A DNA stretch of 64,000 bases from Bradyrhizobium retamae (GCF_001440415.1 NZ_LLYA01000112.1:453246-517245), one strand, 5' to 3'; positions 17,807 to 26,690 are shown, numbered from the stretch's first letter. Program-made: numbers and translations. Notes: generated from the letters alone by a model not told the origin.

Positions 17807-18384
17807 TGATGGAGTCTCAGCCGCTGTGATTCTTTCGGCAAGACGCTCACTTTAGCTTTTGGAGCCACCTCGGTTTGCACGCCAATCGCCCGCCAGCCGG
17901 ACGGCCCGAAGCTTCTTCATCAACGCCTCGTGGGGTGCTTACTGTGACGTGCACTCTCGCGCAGGAGGAAGATCATCGATCTCCCGTATTCGCGATGAGC
18001 GTAGTCATTGAGGCGACACGCCCTCCAGCTTCTCAGTATCCGCTGCCGCCGCGAAAAATCGCACAGAACTGGGGATCTGGGCCGCGAGTATCTCGGCTGG
18101 ATCCCTGCCGTTCCAGGCATCGACGGCGGCCACTCAGCATCCCCGAGATCGGAACACTCTCATGATTGCCGCCTGGTTTTGGGGTGCGGTCATGGCGCTC
18201 ACTGCTCGCGAGCTCGATCGGGCCGGAAGGATCGATCACCCGCGGACCTCCAAATGGCGGTGCAGTTCCTGACGCGACAAACTGATTACGAAACGTAGCC
18301 GACGCTGGAGCTGTGCATGAGGCCTTTCGGACTTCCCTTCAGCAATCCCGCCGGCGATGGCACGCACAGCGTCTATTGGCCCAA
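17807..18384. other. About 580 bases without a supportable gene
   Basis: A 36-codon plus-strand frame at 18162 (MIAAWFWGAVMALTARELDR) has a membrane-like start but no ribosome site; it may be a relic. Nothing else is seen. Confidence 0.3.
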
Positions 18385-19170
18385 TCAGATGAGACGCGAC
18401 CAGGACAGGCAGCTTGCGGGGAACATTGAATTGCTGACGAACAGGGCGCCATGCCGATAGAGATTCTTTGATTGACCCGCGTCGGCAAGTTCGAAGGCCC
18501 AAAGCGTCTGGGATGCATCGAATCCGATGATTCGCGCATCCGCTGCCATTGCTGCTGAGAAGACTTGCTGCGCGGTAGTGCCCGGCATGAAATAAACGAT
18601 CACCTGAGTGGCGTTCGGCGCCGGCAGCATCGAGACCGCGGCAGCGCTCAAGATAGTCACCACCGTAACCGAAGCGGCAGTACCGCCGCGCATTGATCTT
18701 CCCGACCGCGGGTACCGCCGTAATAGCCAGCCAAGCAACAGCGGCGCTATGCCGAATGCAAAGAACCAGACGAGATCCCAAACGAGCGGATTGGAGGAAT
18801 CCATCCGGATGCGATGAATGCCGATCAGCCAATGGGAAAGGATACCGTCGAGGATGTGCCATGCGCCGAAACCGATCAGCACGTCGGCGAATAGAATTTG
18901 GTCTGCCCCAGCCGTAGAAAACTCCTGCCGGACGCGCCAGAGCAGCCACAGGCCCGCTGCGGCTACGACGTACATCACGCCGTGGAACAGGCCGTCGGCA
19001 AAAATTTGCAATCGGATATCCCGGAACAGCTCGCCGGGAAGCGCACTCAGAAGGTGGTGCCACTGCAGGATCTGGTGAAGCATTATGCCATCGAAGAAGC
19101 CTCCGAGGCTGAAGCCCAGTAGGTGACCGCACCAGTGCAGGGGTTTCGTAAACCGGGCCGATTCGGGCAT
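18385..19170 (-). CDS. DUF2243 membrane protein
   Basis: A protein of about 261 residues with several hydrophobic helices. The family signature GGFFDGIMLHQILQWHHLLS is near residue 25, and a second GFGAWHILDGILSHWLIG near 110, followed by WDLVWFFAFGIAPLLLGWLL. DUF2243 proteins are inner-membrane proteins of unknown function; the repeated D-G-I-x-x-H-x-x-x-x-H pattern could bind metal or heme (inference). It has a long C-terminal extension after the last helix (PGTTAQQVFSAAMAADARI) unlike the short family members. ATG 19170 has a GGAGA site; ATG 19191 is possible. It is third in a minus-strand set after cytochrome and DUF4142 genes. Confidence 0.75.
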   Translation of the reverse strand: MPESARFTKPLHWCGHLLGFSLGGFFDGIMLHQILQWHHLLSALPGELFRDIRLQIFADGLFHGVMYVVAAAGLWLLWRVRQEFSTAGADQILFADVLIGFGAWHILDGILSHWLIGIHRIRMDSSNPLVWDLVWFFAFGIAPLLLGWLLRRYPRSGRSMRGGTAASVTVVTILSAAAVSMLPAPNATQVIVYFMPGTTAQQVFSAAMAADARIIGFDASQTLWAFELADAGQSKNLYRHGALFVSNSMFPASCLSWSRLI

Positions 19171-19251
19171 GGAGAGTCTCCGCGTAAGCATGGCCGAAGC
19201 TGCGCCGTCCGCGGCGGCTCGGTCGGCTGCAATGTTGGTGCGGCTCAGCGC

Positions 19252-19890
19252 CTAGCGAGTTCGCCGAGGTTGGTCTTGATGGCCCATTCCTGTGGTAGCA
19301 GGCGCTAGCTCGCGCGGTGTCTGGCCCGCAATTTGCGACGCAAGATCCTGAGCCATGCGCAGATGCCTTAGTACGATTGGCAGTGTCTCGGATGCGAAGC
19401 GTTGAAGCTGCGCGTCCTGACCCGAGTTGATCTCCCACTGCAGGAGTTGAGCGGTCTTCTGATGATCCTGCACCTGAGCCTCGAGATAAGCGACATCAAA
19501 TTGCGCACCACTCAGCCGCTCAAGACGGGCGTGAACGGCCTTGTGCTCGGCATCCGGCTCGTTCGGTAAAGGAATTCGGGCGGACCCGGCGAGACTTGCG
19601 AGCTTTTCGTTCGCCTTGCCATGATCCTGGATCATGACACCAGCGAATTCCGCCACCGCGCGATTATGCGCTTTTCGATCCGCGAGTTTTCCAAGCGCCA
19701 CCTCGGCCATGCCGCCGATTACGGCCTGCTGCGCGAATAACTGGTCCTGCGCATTGGTCTGATGCGGTGCAGGAATGCCAGGCGCGCTCTGTCGCGTGTC
19801 CGGTTCGGTGCCCGCCGGATTGCCGATCTGGGCGAACGCAGGCGACGCGAACAGCGTCGCTACTGCCAGTCCCTGGGCGAGCGAACGCAT
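19252..19890 (-). CDS. DUF4142 secreted protein
   Basis: A 212-residue exported helical protein with signal peptide RSLAQGLAVATLFASPAFAQ, cleavage near residue 21. The DUF4142 domain (about 45-190) is marked by FAQQAVIGGMAEVALGKLA, RAVAEFAGVMIQDHGKAN, QVQDHQKTAQLLQWEI and LPIVLRHLRMAQDLA. ATG 19890 follows a strong AGGAGG site (AAGGAGGCAGACA). It lies 63 bases after the two-heme cytochrome gene and 81 bases before the DUF2243 gene on the same strand, so the three probably form one transcription unit. The sequence gives no indication of enzymatic activity. Confidence 0.8.
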   Translation of the reverse strand: MRSLAQGLAVATLFASPAFAQIGNPAGTEPDTRQSAPGIPAPHQTNAQDQLFAQQAVIGGMAEVALGKLADRKAHNRAVAEFAGVMIQDHGKANEKLASLAGSARIPLPNEPDAEHKAVHARLERLSGAQFDVAYLEAQVQDHQKTAQLLQWEINSGQDAQLQRFASETLPIVLRHLRMAQDLASQIAGQTPRELAPATTGMGHQDQPRRTR

Positions 19891-19953
19891 TGTCTGCCTC
19901 CTTGATCGAACGATCGTCATGGGCCTGACGCCGAATGTCCTTTGTCCTTGCAT

Positions 19954-21363
19954 TCACAAGGCCAGCATATAGGCGACCAGCGCTTCCTTCTCCGGCTGCG
20001 TGAGCCGCAAACCAAGCACGAGATTGAAAAATTCGACGGTGTCGGCCAGCGTCATGAGGCGGCCATCGTGCAGGTAGGGCGGAGAATCCTTGATTCCTCG
20101 CAGCGTAAACGTCTTGATGGGGCCGTCCGGCAACGTCACGAAGTCGTTGAAGGTATGCCCGACCTGATAAAACCGCTCGAGCTTCAGATCGTGCATATTG
20201 TTGTCCATGAAAGAGGTCTGCGCAACGTGACACTCGTTGCAGCGGCCTTTCCCGAAGAAGACCTGCTCGCCGGCGAGTTCCTGTTCGGTCGCCCTCGCCC
20301 GATCGAGGCGTCCAAACGCGTCCAGCTTGGGGGCCGGAGGAAAGTCGATAATGTTCTGCATCTGAGCCATCATGGCGACTTGATTGGTTCGGTCGGGCAA
20401 ATGCACGCCCTTTCGAGTCGCGCTGACGTGGTCGCCATTGAAGTACGCGGTCCGCTGCTCGAATTCAGTGAAGTCCTCGATGGACCGCAGTGACCGCTTC
20501 GACCCGTGGATTTGCTGATTGAACACCCCGCGAAGGCTGGTGGAGTCCAGCCGGAACCGCGCTGCTTGCGGGCGAACGTCGGGCGTAAGGTGGAAGGCTG
20601 CGTTCGTATGGAAATTGGCGTGGCAATCGAGGCAGGTAATTCCGGTACTCTGCTCGGCCACTTTTCGATCTTCGGTTTGGTTGAACTCTTCCTGTGGGAA
20701 CGGCGTGAGAAGGAGGCGCAATCCTTCCATCTGCACCGGAGTGATAATCCCGTTCATCACCTCGTAGAAATTCTTGATCGTCAGCAACTGCCCGCGTGAG
20801 ACATCGCCGAGATGCGGCTGGGTCGTAAGAAAGATGGGCGGCGGAAATTCGGGCGTCAGATGGTCGGGAAGATCGAAATTGACGTCGAAGCGCCGCAGAT
20901 CTCGCGCCTCCTGTCTTCGGATATCGTCGATCTGACGGTCCGGAATGACTTGGCCGCCGGTCGCCTGCTTGACATGGGGAAGTGGAAGGAAGCCTTCGGG
21001 CAAAAGGCTCCTTTGACGAATCTCGTCAGGGCTCATTTCGGCCAAGTTCTCCCACGTGGTGCCCGACTGCAGCTTGACCCGAACGCCACCCGGCACCGCC
21101 TTTCGACCGCCCGACATCATTACGCCTGCGATCGGTCGGTCCGACATGTCGTAGCGTCGATTGAGCAGGCTGGCCTGCCGTTGCATGACCTGCTGCTTCT
21201 GCGCCTCATCGTCGGCCTTGACGGCAGAAAATGGGCGGGTTGGAAGTGGCCGGTAGGTCGTATCGGGCGGCAGCGGATCCGAAATGGCAGCCAGACTGAG
21301 CACCGCCACGCTGCTTACGAAGGCAGCCGCGAACAGCCCGATTGCTTTGAGAAATTGTGACAT
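19954..21363 (-). CDS. Two-heme cytochrome c peroxidase-like protein
   Basis: A 469-residue periplasmic protein with an N-terminal signal anchor (FLKAIGLFAAAFVSSVAVLSL). It carries two c-type heme motifs, CLDCH at 244-248 and CNECH at 375-379, in the order seen in MauG/CcpA-type di-heme proteins. The C-terminal heme domain contains TFTLRGIKDSPPYLHDGRL and TLADTVEFFNLVLGL, hallmarks of that family. The N-terminal 190 residues are not recognisable as a heme domain. In relatives it is often labelled cytochrome B6, which is misleading. It is the first gene of a minus-strand set with DUF4142 and DUF2243 genes. Peroxidase activity is inferred only from family. Confidence 0.78.
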   Translation of the reverse strand: MSQFLKAIGLFAAAFVSSVAVLSLAAISDPLPPDTTYRPLPTRPFSAVKADDEAQKQQVMQRQASLLNRRYDMSDRPIAGVMMSGGRKAVPGGVRVKLQSGTTWENLAEMSPDEIRQRSLLPEGFLPLPHVKQATGGQVIPDRQIDDIRRQEARDLRRFDVNFDLPDHLTPEFPPPIFLTTQPHLGDVSRGQLLTIKNFYEVMNGIITPVQMEGLRLLLTPFPQEEFNQTEDRKVAEQSTGITCLDCHANFHTNAAFHLTPDVRPQAARFRLDSTSLRGVFNQQIHGSKRSLRSIEDFTEFEQRTAYFNGDHVSATRKGVHLPDRTNQVAMMAQMQNIIDFPPAPKLDAFGRLDRARATEQELAGEQVFFGKGRCNECHVAQTSFMDNNMHDLKLERFYQVGHTFNDFVTLPDGPIKTFTLRGIKDSPPYLHDGRLMTLADTVEFFNLVLGLRLTQPEKEALVAYMLAL

Positions 21364-21559
21364 CGGCCGCCCTTTCGTGTTCGGGAAACATGGGTCGTGG
21401 TCGTGCTGCGGTCATGGTCATGCTGATGCTCGGCATGGAAGGCGCATAGCGCCACTTACGCCGCAGAAATCCGGAGCCTGATTGATTCCCGCATGAGTAG
21501 TGTCCGCTCAATGCCGTTACGAAAGAAGCGTTCCATCGGCTTATCGACATTGGTAGAAA

Positions 21560-22872
21560 AACTTACCGACATTGGTGGAAGCAAATGTCCGAAGGCACGC
21601 TGCGCTTGCGATCAGCGGCGGCGCAATCCTCACGAAACAAATGATCGAGAATGAGGCACGCGGCATCCCGGACGATCTGCCCTTCGGTGACCTATTTCGG
21701 CGTCGCTTCGGCGAACCCCGTCCGCAGGCGCGGTCGGCGCTCGGGTCAGGGTTCATCGTCAGTGCCGAGGGCCACATCGTCACGAACAACCACGTCGTCG
21801 ACAACGCCAGCGAAATTCATGTCCGCTTCACAGACAAAACGGATGTTCCGGCGAAGCTGGTAGGTCGTGATCCGTCAACCGACGTCGCGGTGCTCAAGAT
21901 CGAGCCGCGGCCCAATATGGCCGTCGTGGCCTGGGGCGACTCCGACAAGATGGAGCCAGGGGCCTGAACGATCGCGATCGGCAGCCCCTTCGGCCTCGGT
22001 GGCACAGTCACTGTCGGGGTACTCTCGGCGCGGGCGCGCGATATTCAAGCCGGGTCATATGACGACTTCCTGCAGACCGATGCGTCCATCAACCAAGGCA
22101 ATTCGGGAGGCCCGCTGTTCAACGCCGCCGGTGAGGTGATCGGCGTCAACACGGCGATCTTTTCGCCCGTGGGCGTTAACGTGGGCATCGGATTTGCGGT
22201 TCCGTCGCGACCGCACAGGCGGTCGCGGATCAGCTCATCCGCACGGGTAAGGTAGAGCGGGGCTACATCGGCGTTCGCTTGCAGGAATTGACGACCGGGA
22301 TCGCCCAAGCGTTGGGCCGGCCCGACACGAAGGGTGCACCTGTTGCCTCGGTGGAGCCGGGCAGCCCTGCGGAGGAGGCCGGGATCAAGATCGGTGACGT
22401 GATCACCCGAATTGGAAATCAGACCATAGAGGGACCGCGCGATATGTCTAAGGCCGTCGTCGGGATGAAGCCAGGAGTGCGGACGCCACTCACCGTGGTA
22501 CGAGACGGTAAGACGCAGGAAATCACGGTCGCCATTGACAAGCGTCAAGAGGATCGCCCTACCCGGACGGGTTCCCTTGAAGACCGCGATAAGGCCGGTA
22601 AACGGCTTGGATTAAGTCTCGCGCCGATCCCTGAGGTGGCGCGGCGGCGGCTAGGCTTGGATACCGGTTTGATGGTCGGCAGTGTGGAATCGGGCAGCCC
22701 GGCCGCCGAGAGCGGGATCCGTCCCGGGGACGTGATCGTCACGGCCAATAATCGCGACGTTGCCCAACCCACCGATTCGGCGGAGGAGTGGGCGAAGGCG
22801 CGACGGGAGAACAGGCCCATCCTGCTGCGCGTCAACCGCGACGGCCAGTCGCTCTTTGTCGCGATCTCCTGA
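21560..22872 (+). pseudogene. Deg/HtrA serine protease gene with premature TGA and frameshift
   Basis: The parts in order are a disordered N-terminus, GSGFIVSAEGHIVTNNHVV with the catalytic His, DPSTDVAVLKIE with the catalytic Asp, [17 protein letters not shown] with the catalytic Ser, and two PDZ domains (VASVEPGSPAEEAGIK and VGSVESGSPAAESGIR). Between GDSDKMEPGA and [12 protein letters not shown] the codon that encodes Trp in the family is TGA (21965-21967). Near 22205 one more frameshift separates IGFAVPS from [19 protein letters not shown]. No signal peptide is recognisable at the 5' end. An unbroken gene would encode a periplasmic quality-control protease of about 480 residues. It is dead unless these are sequence errors. 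Confidence 0.8.
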
Positions 22873-23018
22873 ATAGGCGGCTACGAAGAGTGCGATCGAA
22901 CAAGCCCTGCAGAGCACACGCACAGATGGCTCGATTAGCCGCCGGCTGACCGAAGAAGCTTAGCGTCGCGGGAAAAGCCGGTGGTCGGACGAGAGCGCGA
23001 ACTCTCGCCGACCTGCGA

Positions 23019-23504
23019 TCAGTTGCTCTTGATAGCGATCCGCTTCACCTTCTGCTGCGCGGCGGGTGCCTTCGGCAGCGTCACGGTGAGAACGCCGTCC
23101 TTGAACGACGCCGCGATCTTATCCTGATCGATATCATCGACCGGGACGGAACGTGCGAAGCGCCCGTAGTAGCGCTCGCTGAAGCGACGCTCCTTGTCTT
23201 CGGTCTCGCTCTTTTTCTCGCCGCTGATGGTCAGCATACCGTCCCTGAGTTCGACGTTGACGTCCTTCTCTTCGAGACCGGGGAGTTCAGCAATCACTTT
23301 GACTTCCTTCTCGGTCTCGTTGACCTCGACGCTCGGCCAGCCCATCGCCTGCGAGCTGAACGGAGCGATGTCGAGCGAGCGGAACGCATTGTCGAACAAC
23401 CGATTCATCTCGCGATGAAGCGCGAGGAAGGAGTTGGGCTCGTTGCGGTGCAGGCTCAGATCACGAGGGCCGTTGCCCCAGAGAATAAGATCGCGTAGTG
23501 CCAT
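23019..23504 (-). CDS. Small heat-shock protein Hsp20
   Basis: A 161-residue alpha-crystallin-type chaperone. The N-terminal arm (REMNRLFDNAFRSLDIAP) leads into the alpha-crystallin domain at about 50-150, with VEVNETEKEVKVIAELPGL, DGMLTISGEKK, the Arg-rich ERRFSERYYGRFARSVPV and the C-terminal FKDGVLTVTLPK. The I-x-I-like tail VKRIAIKSN follows. It binds unfolded proteins as large oligomers in the cytosol. ATG 23504 follows an AAAGGAGA site. The leader was inspected for a ROSE thermosensor without a convincing match. It lies next to the broken Deg protease. Confidence 0.9.
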   Translation of the reverse strand: MALRDLILWGNGPRDLSLHRNEPNSFLALHREMNRLFDNAFRSLDIAPFSSQAMGWPSVEVNETEKEVKVIAELPGLEEKDVNVELRDGMLTISGEKKSETEDKERRFSERYYGRFARSVPVDDIDQDKIAASFKDGVLTVTLPKAPAAQQKVKRIAIKSN

Positions 23505-23903
23505 ACTTGTCTCCTTTGCTCTTCATGTTGATTCGATAGAACTCAACGACGCCCAAACACGCCGCTCAGAGGCTGTTTTTTCGCGCTACCGGCCGTAAGG
23601 CCTGCGGGCGGTATTGATCTGCCTGCTCGCGCAAGTTCGCTGCCTGGGTCACGCTCAAACCTCCCGCCTGCCAAGTTCGTTGTGCGGCCTGCTCAGCGAT
23701 CATCGATCCGCGGCCCCGGCTCAAAAAACCCGCCGCGGCCAGGCGCTGGCGCCGTGCACACTCGAAGCTTTGAGCGTCGGAAAAAGCTTAGCCGCACTTC
23801 CCCGGCCAAGAAAGCCATCTGTGCAAACACAAGAGCAGAACTTCCGGGCCCGAGCTACGTTCTTGCCCGGAGCAGAATTGAGCTCACTTGCAAGGGAGAA
23901 GCT
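23505..23903. other. About 400 bases, leader of hsp20 and unassigned DNA
   Basis: No gene is supported. The open frame that continues upstream of 23904 has no family similarity. Confidence 0.35.
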
Positions 23904-24104
23904 ATGGCCAGCCACCCAGTCTCGACCGAAGAATTGGACCTCATTCTCGAGCAAACATTCCCCGGCAGCGATCCGCCCTGCTTCATGGCCAGCGCCATCG
24001 TGGGGAGCCCATATCATCAGCCGCCCGAACAAAGTACGCCAGCGCTGCAGATCTTGCGAGCGCGTGGAACACGCGACGCTAGGAGACGCGGAAAATCCCG
24101 CTAG
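23904..24104 (+). CDS. Small conserved alphaproteobacterial protein
   Basis: Sixty-six residues: MASHPVSTEELDLILEQTFP, GSDPPCFMASAIVGSPYHQP and a basic tail RARGTRDARRRGKSR. I recognise the LDxxLEQTFPGSDPP core as a common small protein of Bradyrhizobium relatives of unknown function. ATG 23904 follows an AAGGGAGAA site; the frame stays open upstream but without similarity. It lies just before a candidate EcfG promoter for the next gene. Confidence 0.65.
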   Translation: MASHPVSTEELDLILEQTFPGSDPPCFMASAIVGSPYHQPPEQSTPALQILRARGTRDARRRGKSR

Positions 24105-24168
24105 GTTGCTGGGTCGTCGTCACTCAGGCTTCCCCCACCATGTCGGTTGTCCGACCGTTGGCCGGCCA

Positions 24169-24193
24169 GGAACCTTCGTGTTTCGTAGCCGTT
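24169..24193 (+). promoter_or_regulatory. EcfG-type promoter for the 24229 gene
   Basis: GGAAC at 24169-24173, 16 bases, CGTT at 24190-24193: a perfect consensus match, 36 bases before ATG 24229. Confidence 0.7.
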
Positions 24194-24228
24194 CCAACCG
24201 CAAACCATTTGCAATGGAGGCTTAGCAC

Positions 24229-24522
24229 ATGAAAGCGAGATCGAATCTGCTCTCGGCAGTTGGCTTGGCAGCGGCAGGATGGCTGGGCTTAGGCAGCGGC
24301 ACGGCGTCTGCACAGACGATCTATGTCGATCCATATCCCGCAGCCTGGTCACCGGGCCCGTATGTGGTCAGACAGACGGTCATTGCGCCGCCCGTGCCAA
24401 TCGTGCGCAAGCGTACCGTGGTGGTGACCCGAGCGCCCTATTTGCCGGCCCCAGTCTACCGTGCGCCGCTGCCGCCTTACGGCTATATCGCGGAAGTCGA
24501 CTACCTGGCCCCGGGTTGGTAG
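24229..24522 (+). CDS. Small secreted Pro/Val/Tyr-rich protein
   Basis: Ninety-seven residues with a signal peptide (LSAVGLAAAGWLGLGSGTAS, cleavage near AQ at 28-29). A mature Pro/Val/Tyr-rich part follows (PYPAAWSPGPYVVRQTVIAP, RKRTVVVTRAPYLPAPVYRA). No cysteine is present after the signal. The role is unknown; a periplasmic or outer-surface location is inferred. A GGAGG site precedes the ATG. It has a perfect stress promoter upstream and a strong hairpin terminator just downstream, so it is a monocistronic stress gene. Confidence 0.7.
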   Translation: MKARSNLLSAVGLAAAGWLGLGSGTASAQTIYVDPYPAAWSPGPYVVRQTVIAPPVPIVRKRTVVVTRAPYLPAPVYRAPLPPYGYIAEVDYLAPGW

Positions 24523-24539
24523 GCACGCAGGGCCGCTCT

Positions 24540-24567
24540 AAAGTGGCCTCGCCACGGAGGCCACTTT
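24540..24567 (+). terminator. Strong intrinsic hairpin terminator
   Basis: An 11-bp perfect stem AAAGTGGCCTC / GAGGCCACTTT with a 6-base loop, followed by CTT, 18 bases after the stop of the secreted-protein gene. The A-rich start and T-rich end would let it work in both directions. Confidence 0.75.
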
Positions 24568-24646
24568 CTTGCGAAGGGCTTCTATGTGCTCGTCAAAAGC
24601 CACCCGCGCTGTAATTGAACAGGGTACCTAGGCCGGCAAATCACTA

Positions 24647-24930
24647 TCACGTGTGTGGAGGTAACAGGTTATCGAACACGCCTATCTCCGCCACCTTGGC
24701 AGCGTCGTTTAGCGTGACCATGTTTCTCTGCGAATCCAACACGCCGTCCTTCCGAAACTCCTGAATGACCCGGTTGACGTGAACAGCACTCAGCCCGAGC
24801 GCGTCGGCCAGGTCGACCTGAGTCACGGAAAACTCGAATTGGTGGTCTGCGATCAGTCCGACCGAGGAGAGGCGCTCGCGCAATTCAGTACTTGGACCTG
24901 TCCGCTTGGTAATCTCGGCTCGGGAGGTAC
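24647..24930 (-). pseudogene. Crp/Fnr regulator C-terminal stump (HTH only)
   Basis: The minus-strand frame encodes a Crp-type winged helix: LRERLSSVGLIADHQFEFSV, then TQVDLADALGLSAVHVNRVI with QEFRKDGVLDSQRNMVTL. The cyclic-nucleotide-binding domain is missing: similarity begins just where the DUF6894 gene stops (24931). No start codon or ribosome site sits at the right place. It is probably the remains of a tandem duplicate of the intact Crp/Fnr gene at 25164-25895, which shares the LSAVHVNRVxQE motif, with the DUF6894 gene in between. Confidence 0.6.
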
Positions 24931-25155
24931 TCACGTCACCTTCAATAGCAGGGTAGCTTCGAAGACCTGCTGGTCGATATCTCGCACGCGCACGGTGATC
25001 CTTGTGCCGGCTCCGGATGAAAACAGGTCTTTGGCGATGCACGCCGCCACCCTGACGGCCTCTTTGCTTGCGGCCTCGAGGCTAGGGCAATCTAGTCCCA
25101 CCGTATCGCTGATGGAGAATTGATCGTCATCGATGTCGAAGAAGTACCGGGGCAT
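24931..25155 (-). CDS. DUF6894-family small protein
   Basis: Seventy-four residues beginning MPRYFFDIDDDQFSISDTVG, followed by CPSLEAASKEAVRVAACIAK and a C-terminal beta strand RITVRVRDIDQQVFEATL. The start PRYFF(D/H), the D-x-x-G turn and the V-x-V-R-D ending define this small alphaproteobacterial family of unknown function, often next to Crp/Fnr regulators. ATG 25155 lies eight bases after the stop of the intact Crp/Fnr gene on the same strand, so the two are co-transcribed. A longer open frame upstream overlaps the regulator and has no similarity. Confidence 0.72.
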   Translation of the reverse strand: MPRYFFDIDDDQFSISDTVGLDCPSLEAASKEAVRVAACIAKDLFSSGAGTRITVRVRDIDQQVFEATLLLKVT

Positions 25156-25163
25156 GGCCCTCG

Positions 25164-25895
25164 CTACAGTGCCGGGTCGAGATGCAGATAGAGCGGATCG
25201 AAATCGGCTACATCCTTGAGCTTGGCCTCGTCCAGTATCGTCACTGTGCCGCGCTCGAATCTGAGAAGTCCCTTTTCCCTTAGTTCCTGCATAACTCTGT
25301 TTACGTGGACTGCGCTGAGCCCGACTGCTTCTCCGAGCAGAACCTGGGTAGCCGGGAATTGAAAAGATTTGTCTTTTGTTCGCTGGACTGCTTTGAGCCT
25401 GGTGTAGATTTCGAAGATCACGTGTGCCGTTCGGCTGATCCCGGACCTGTGCCCGACGTTGCAAATCCATTCCCGGAAAATGGCTGCATCGATCAACGTG
25501 TCGCGCCAGAGGATCTCAGCAACGTTTGGCCTGTGCCTTACGAGTGCGCGCAACGGGGCGTGAGAGATGAAGCCCAGCACGCAGTCGCCGAGCGCAGTCA
25601 CATCATGATCCAGCACTGGAATGTAGAGGCTTTGGAGATCTGGAATATCACCCGGTTGATGGAATGCGATTACTTGCCGTTTTCCCCCACCCACCACCTT
25701 GGACCGAAAAATGAACCCATCCACCAGAAGGCAGCAAGCGGAAGGACGATCTCCCGTGGATACGATGCTCTCCTCGTCACGTACTTGCTTCAACGCGATC
25801 GGCAGCGCGTTGATCGCGCGCTGATCCTCTTCGTCGATATTTGTGCTGACCCGCAGTCTTTTCAGCAGGATTGATGTAGCGGCGGCCTTGTCCAT
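25164..25895 (-). CDS. Crp/Fnr-family transcription regulator
   Basis: A 243-residue regulator. The N-terminal half is a cyclic-nucleotide-binding beta-roll (IVSTGDRPSACCLLVDGFIF, RQVIAFHQPGDIPDLQSLYI, TALGDCVLGFI). A dimer helix follows, and the C-terminal winged helix has FPATQVLLGEAVGLSAVHVN and RVMQELREKGLLRF. No N-terminal Fnr-type cysteine cluster is present, so it is not an oxygen-sensing Fnr. This subgroup is numerous in Bradyrhizobium; the ligand is unknown. ATG 25895 follows an AGGA site; an in-frame start at 25937 is possible. A GGAAC-N16-GGTT element lies upstream and DUF6894 follows in the operon. Confidence 0.82.
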   Translation of the reverse strand: MDKAAATSILLKRLRVSTNIDEEDQRAINALPIALKQVRDEESIVSTGDRPSACCLLVDGFIFRSKVVGGGKRQVIAFHQPGDIPDLQSLYIPVLDHDVTALGDCVLGFISHAPLRALVRHRPNVAEILWRDTLIDAAIFREWICNVGHRSGISRTAHVIFEIYTRLKAVQRTKDKSFQFPATQVLLGEAVGLSAVHVNRVMQELREKGLLRFERGTVTILDEAKLKDVADFDPLYLHLDPAL

Positions 25896-25931
25896 TCTGA
25901 AATCCTGAGAACACACCCGCCTTGTGATCCA

Positions 25932-25956
25932 AACCAATCATTCGAAATAACGTTCC
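25932..25956 (-). promoter_or_regulatory. Candidate EcfG-type promoter for the Crp/Fnr gene
   Basis: On the minus strand GGAAC (25956-25952), 16 bases, GGTT (25935-25932), 37 bases before the ATG at 25895; one mismatch in the -10 part. Confidence 0.5.
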
Positions 25957-26520
25957 TAACTAGCATCCCCGTCGCTGCCGAATTCAGACGTGGTTCGGCG
26001 CTGATCAGCGGGATGGCTGCAGGAAGGCTTCAACCGCTCTCGCCGGCGGCCCTGTCCGATCCCAACTGTGCTAAGTGCACATTCTGAGTGTCTTAAGTCT
26101 TTTACTATCGATTGCCCCACGATCCAGGTTGGTCTCACCCACGACTGACGCTCGATACAGATCAAAAGAAATGCGCCGTACCGGCCGGCTTTGACGCGGG
26201 CGTGCCGCGAGTGCCTACAGACAACTGGAATGCCTGGCCAAGTGGCCTCTTGATCGCCGCGCTTGTAAGTAGCAGCGCTGGCGATCTTCGCCGAATGGCA
26301 GCGATGGGCAACCCTCGGGTGTTGCAGTTCTCGGGCAACGAAACAGGCTGGTTCCAGGGACGCTGTCGAGGATCTACGCCTATCATTTCCCGGAAAATCC
26401 CAAGCGCGCGGCTTGTTTCCCAAATGATCCGCCCCTTAGATATCGAGATTGATTGCGTCGCGTTGATGTAGGCCGAACACACCCCACGACGGCCAAGGCA
26501 TCTCTTGCGGCAATACGTCA
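25957..26520. other. About 560 bases with no supportable gene
   Basis: Open frames on both strands show no motif or ribosome site. This DNA may be the eroded body of the cytochrome P450 whose tail follows. Confidence 0.35.
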
Positions 26521-26690
26521 AACCTCCGTCATGTCCGTGGCGTTTGCGCTGCAGGAGGCGACAATTGTGTTGGCCGTGCTGACGCGGCACTTCGAACTGG
26601 AGCTCTTGCCGGGCACCAGGGTCCCAGCGGATCACCTGCGGCCCGCAAAAGGTGTGCCCAAGTGCGTCAGCGGGCGGCGTGAAAGCGGCT
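26521..26690 (+). pseudogene. Cytochrome P450 C-terminal relic
   Basis: The frame reads SVAFALQEATIVLAVLTRHF, ELELLPGTRV, then RPAKGVPKCV. This matches the last 50 residues of P450 enzymes: the L helix after the heme cysteine (A-x-x-E-A-x-x-x-L-A) and the C-terminal strands ending in LRPxxGxP. The Cys-containing heme loop just upstream is not recognisable and there is no start, so only a tail remains. Confidence 0.5.

Noticed and set aside
18236..19438. A 400-codon minus-strand open frame
   Set aside because: It overlaps the DUF2243 gene and the end of the DUF4142 gene on the same strand in another frame; those have clear family motifs and this one has none.
21965..21967. TGA in the Deg gene read as selenocysteine
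   Set aside because: The position is a conserved Trp in the family, no hairpin of SECIS type is evident, and a later frameshift also breaks the gene.
23505..23600. A possible ROSE RNA thermosensor in the hsp20 leader
   Set aside because: The ribosome site region (GCAAAGGAGA) lacks the conserved U(U/C)GCU anti-ribosome-site partner at the expected place; no convincing 3' ROSE hairpin was found.
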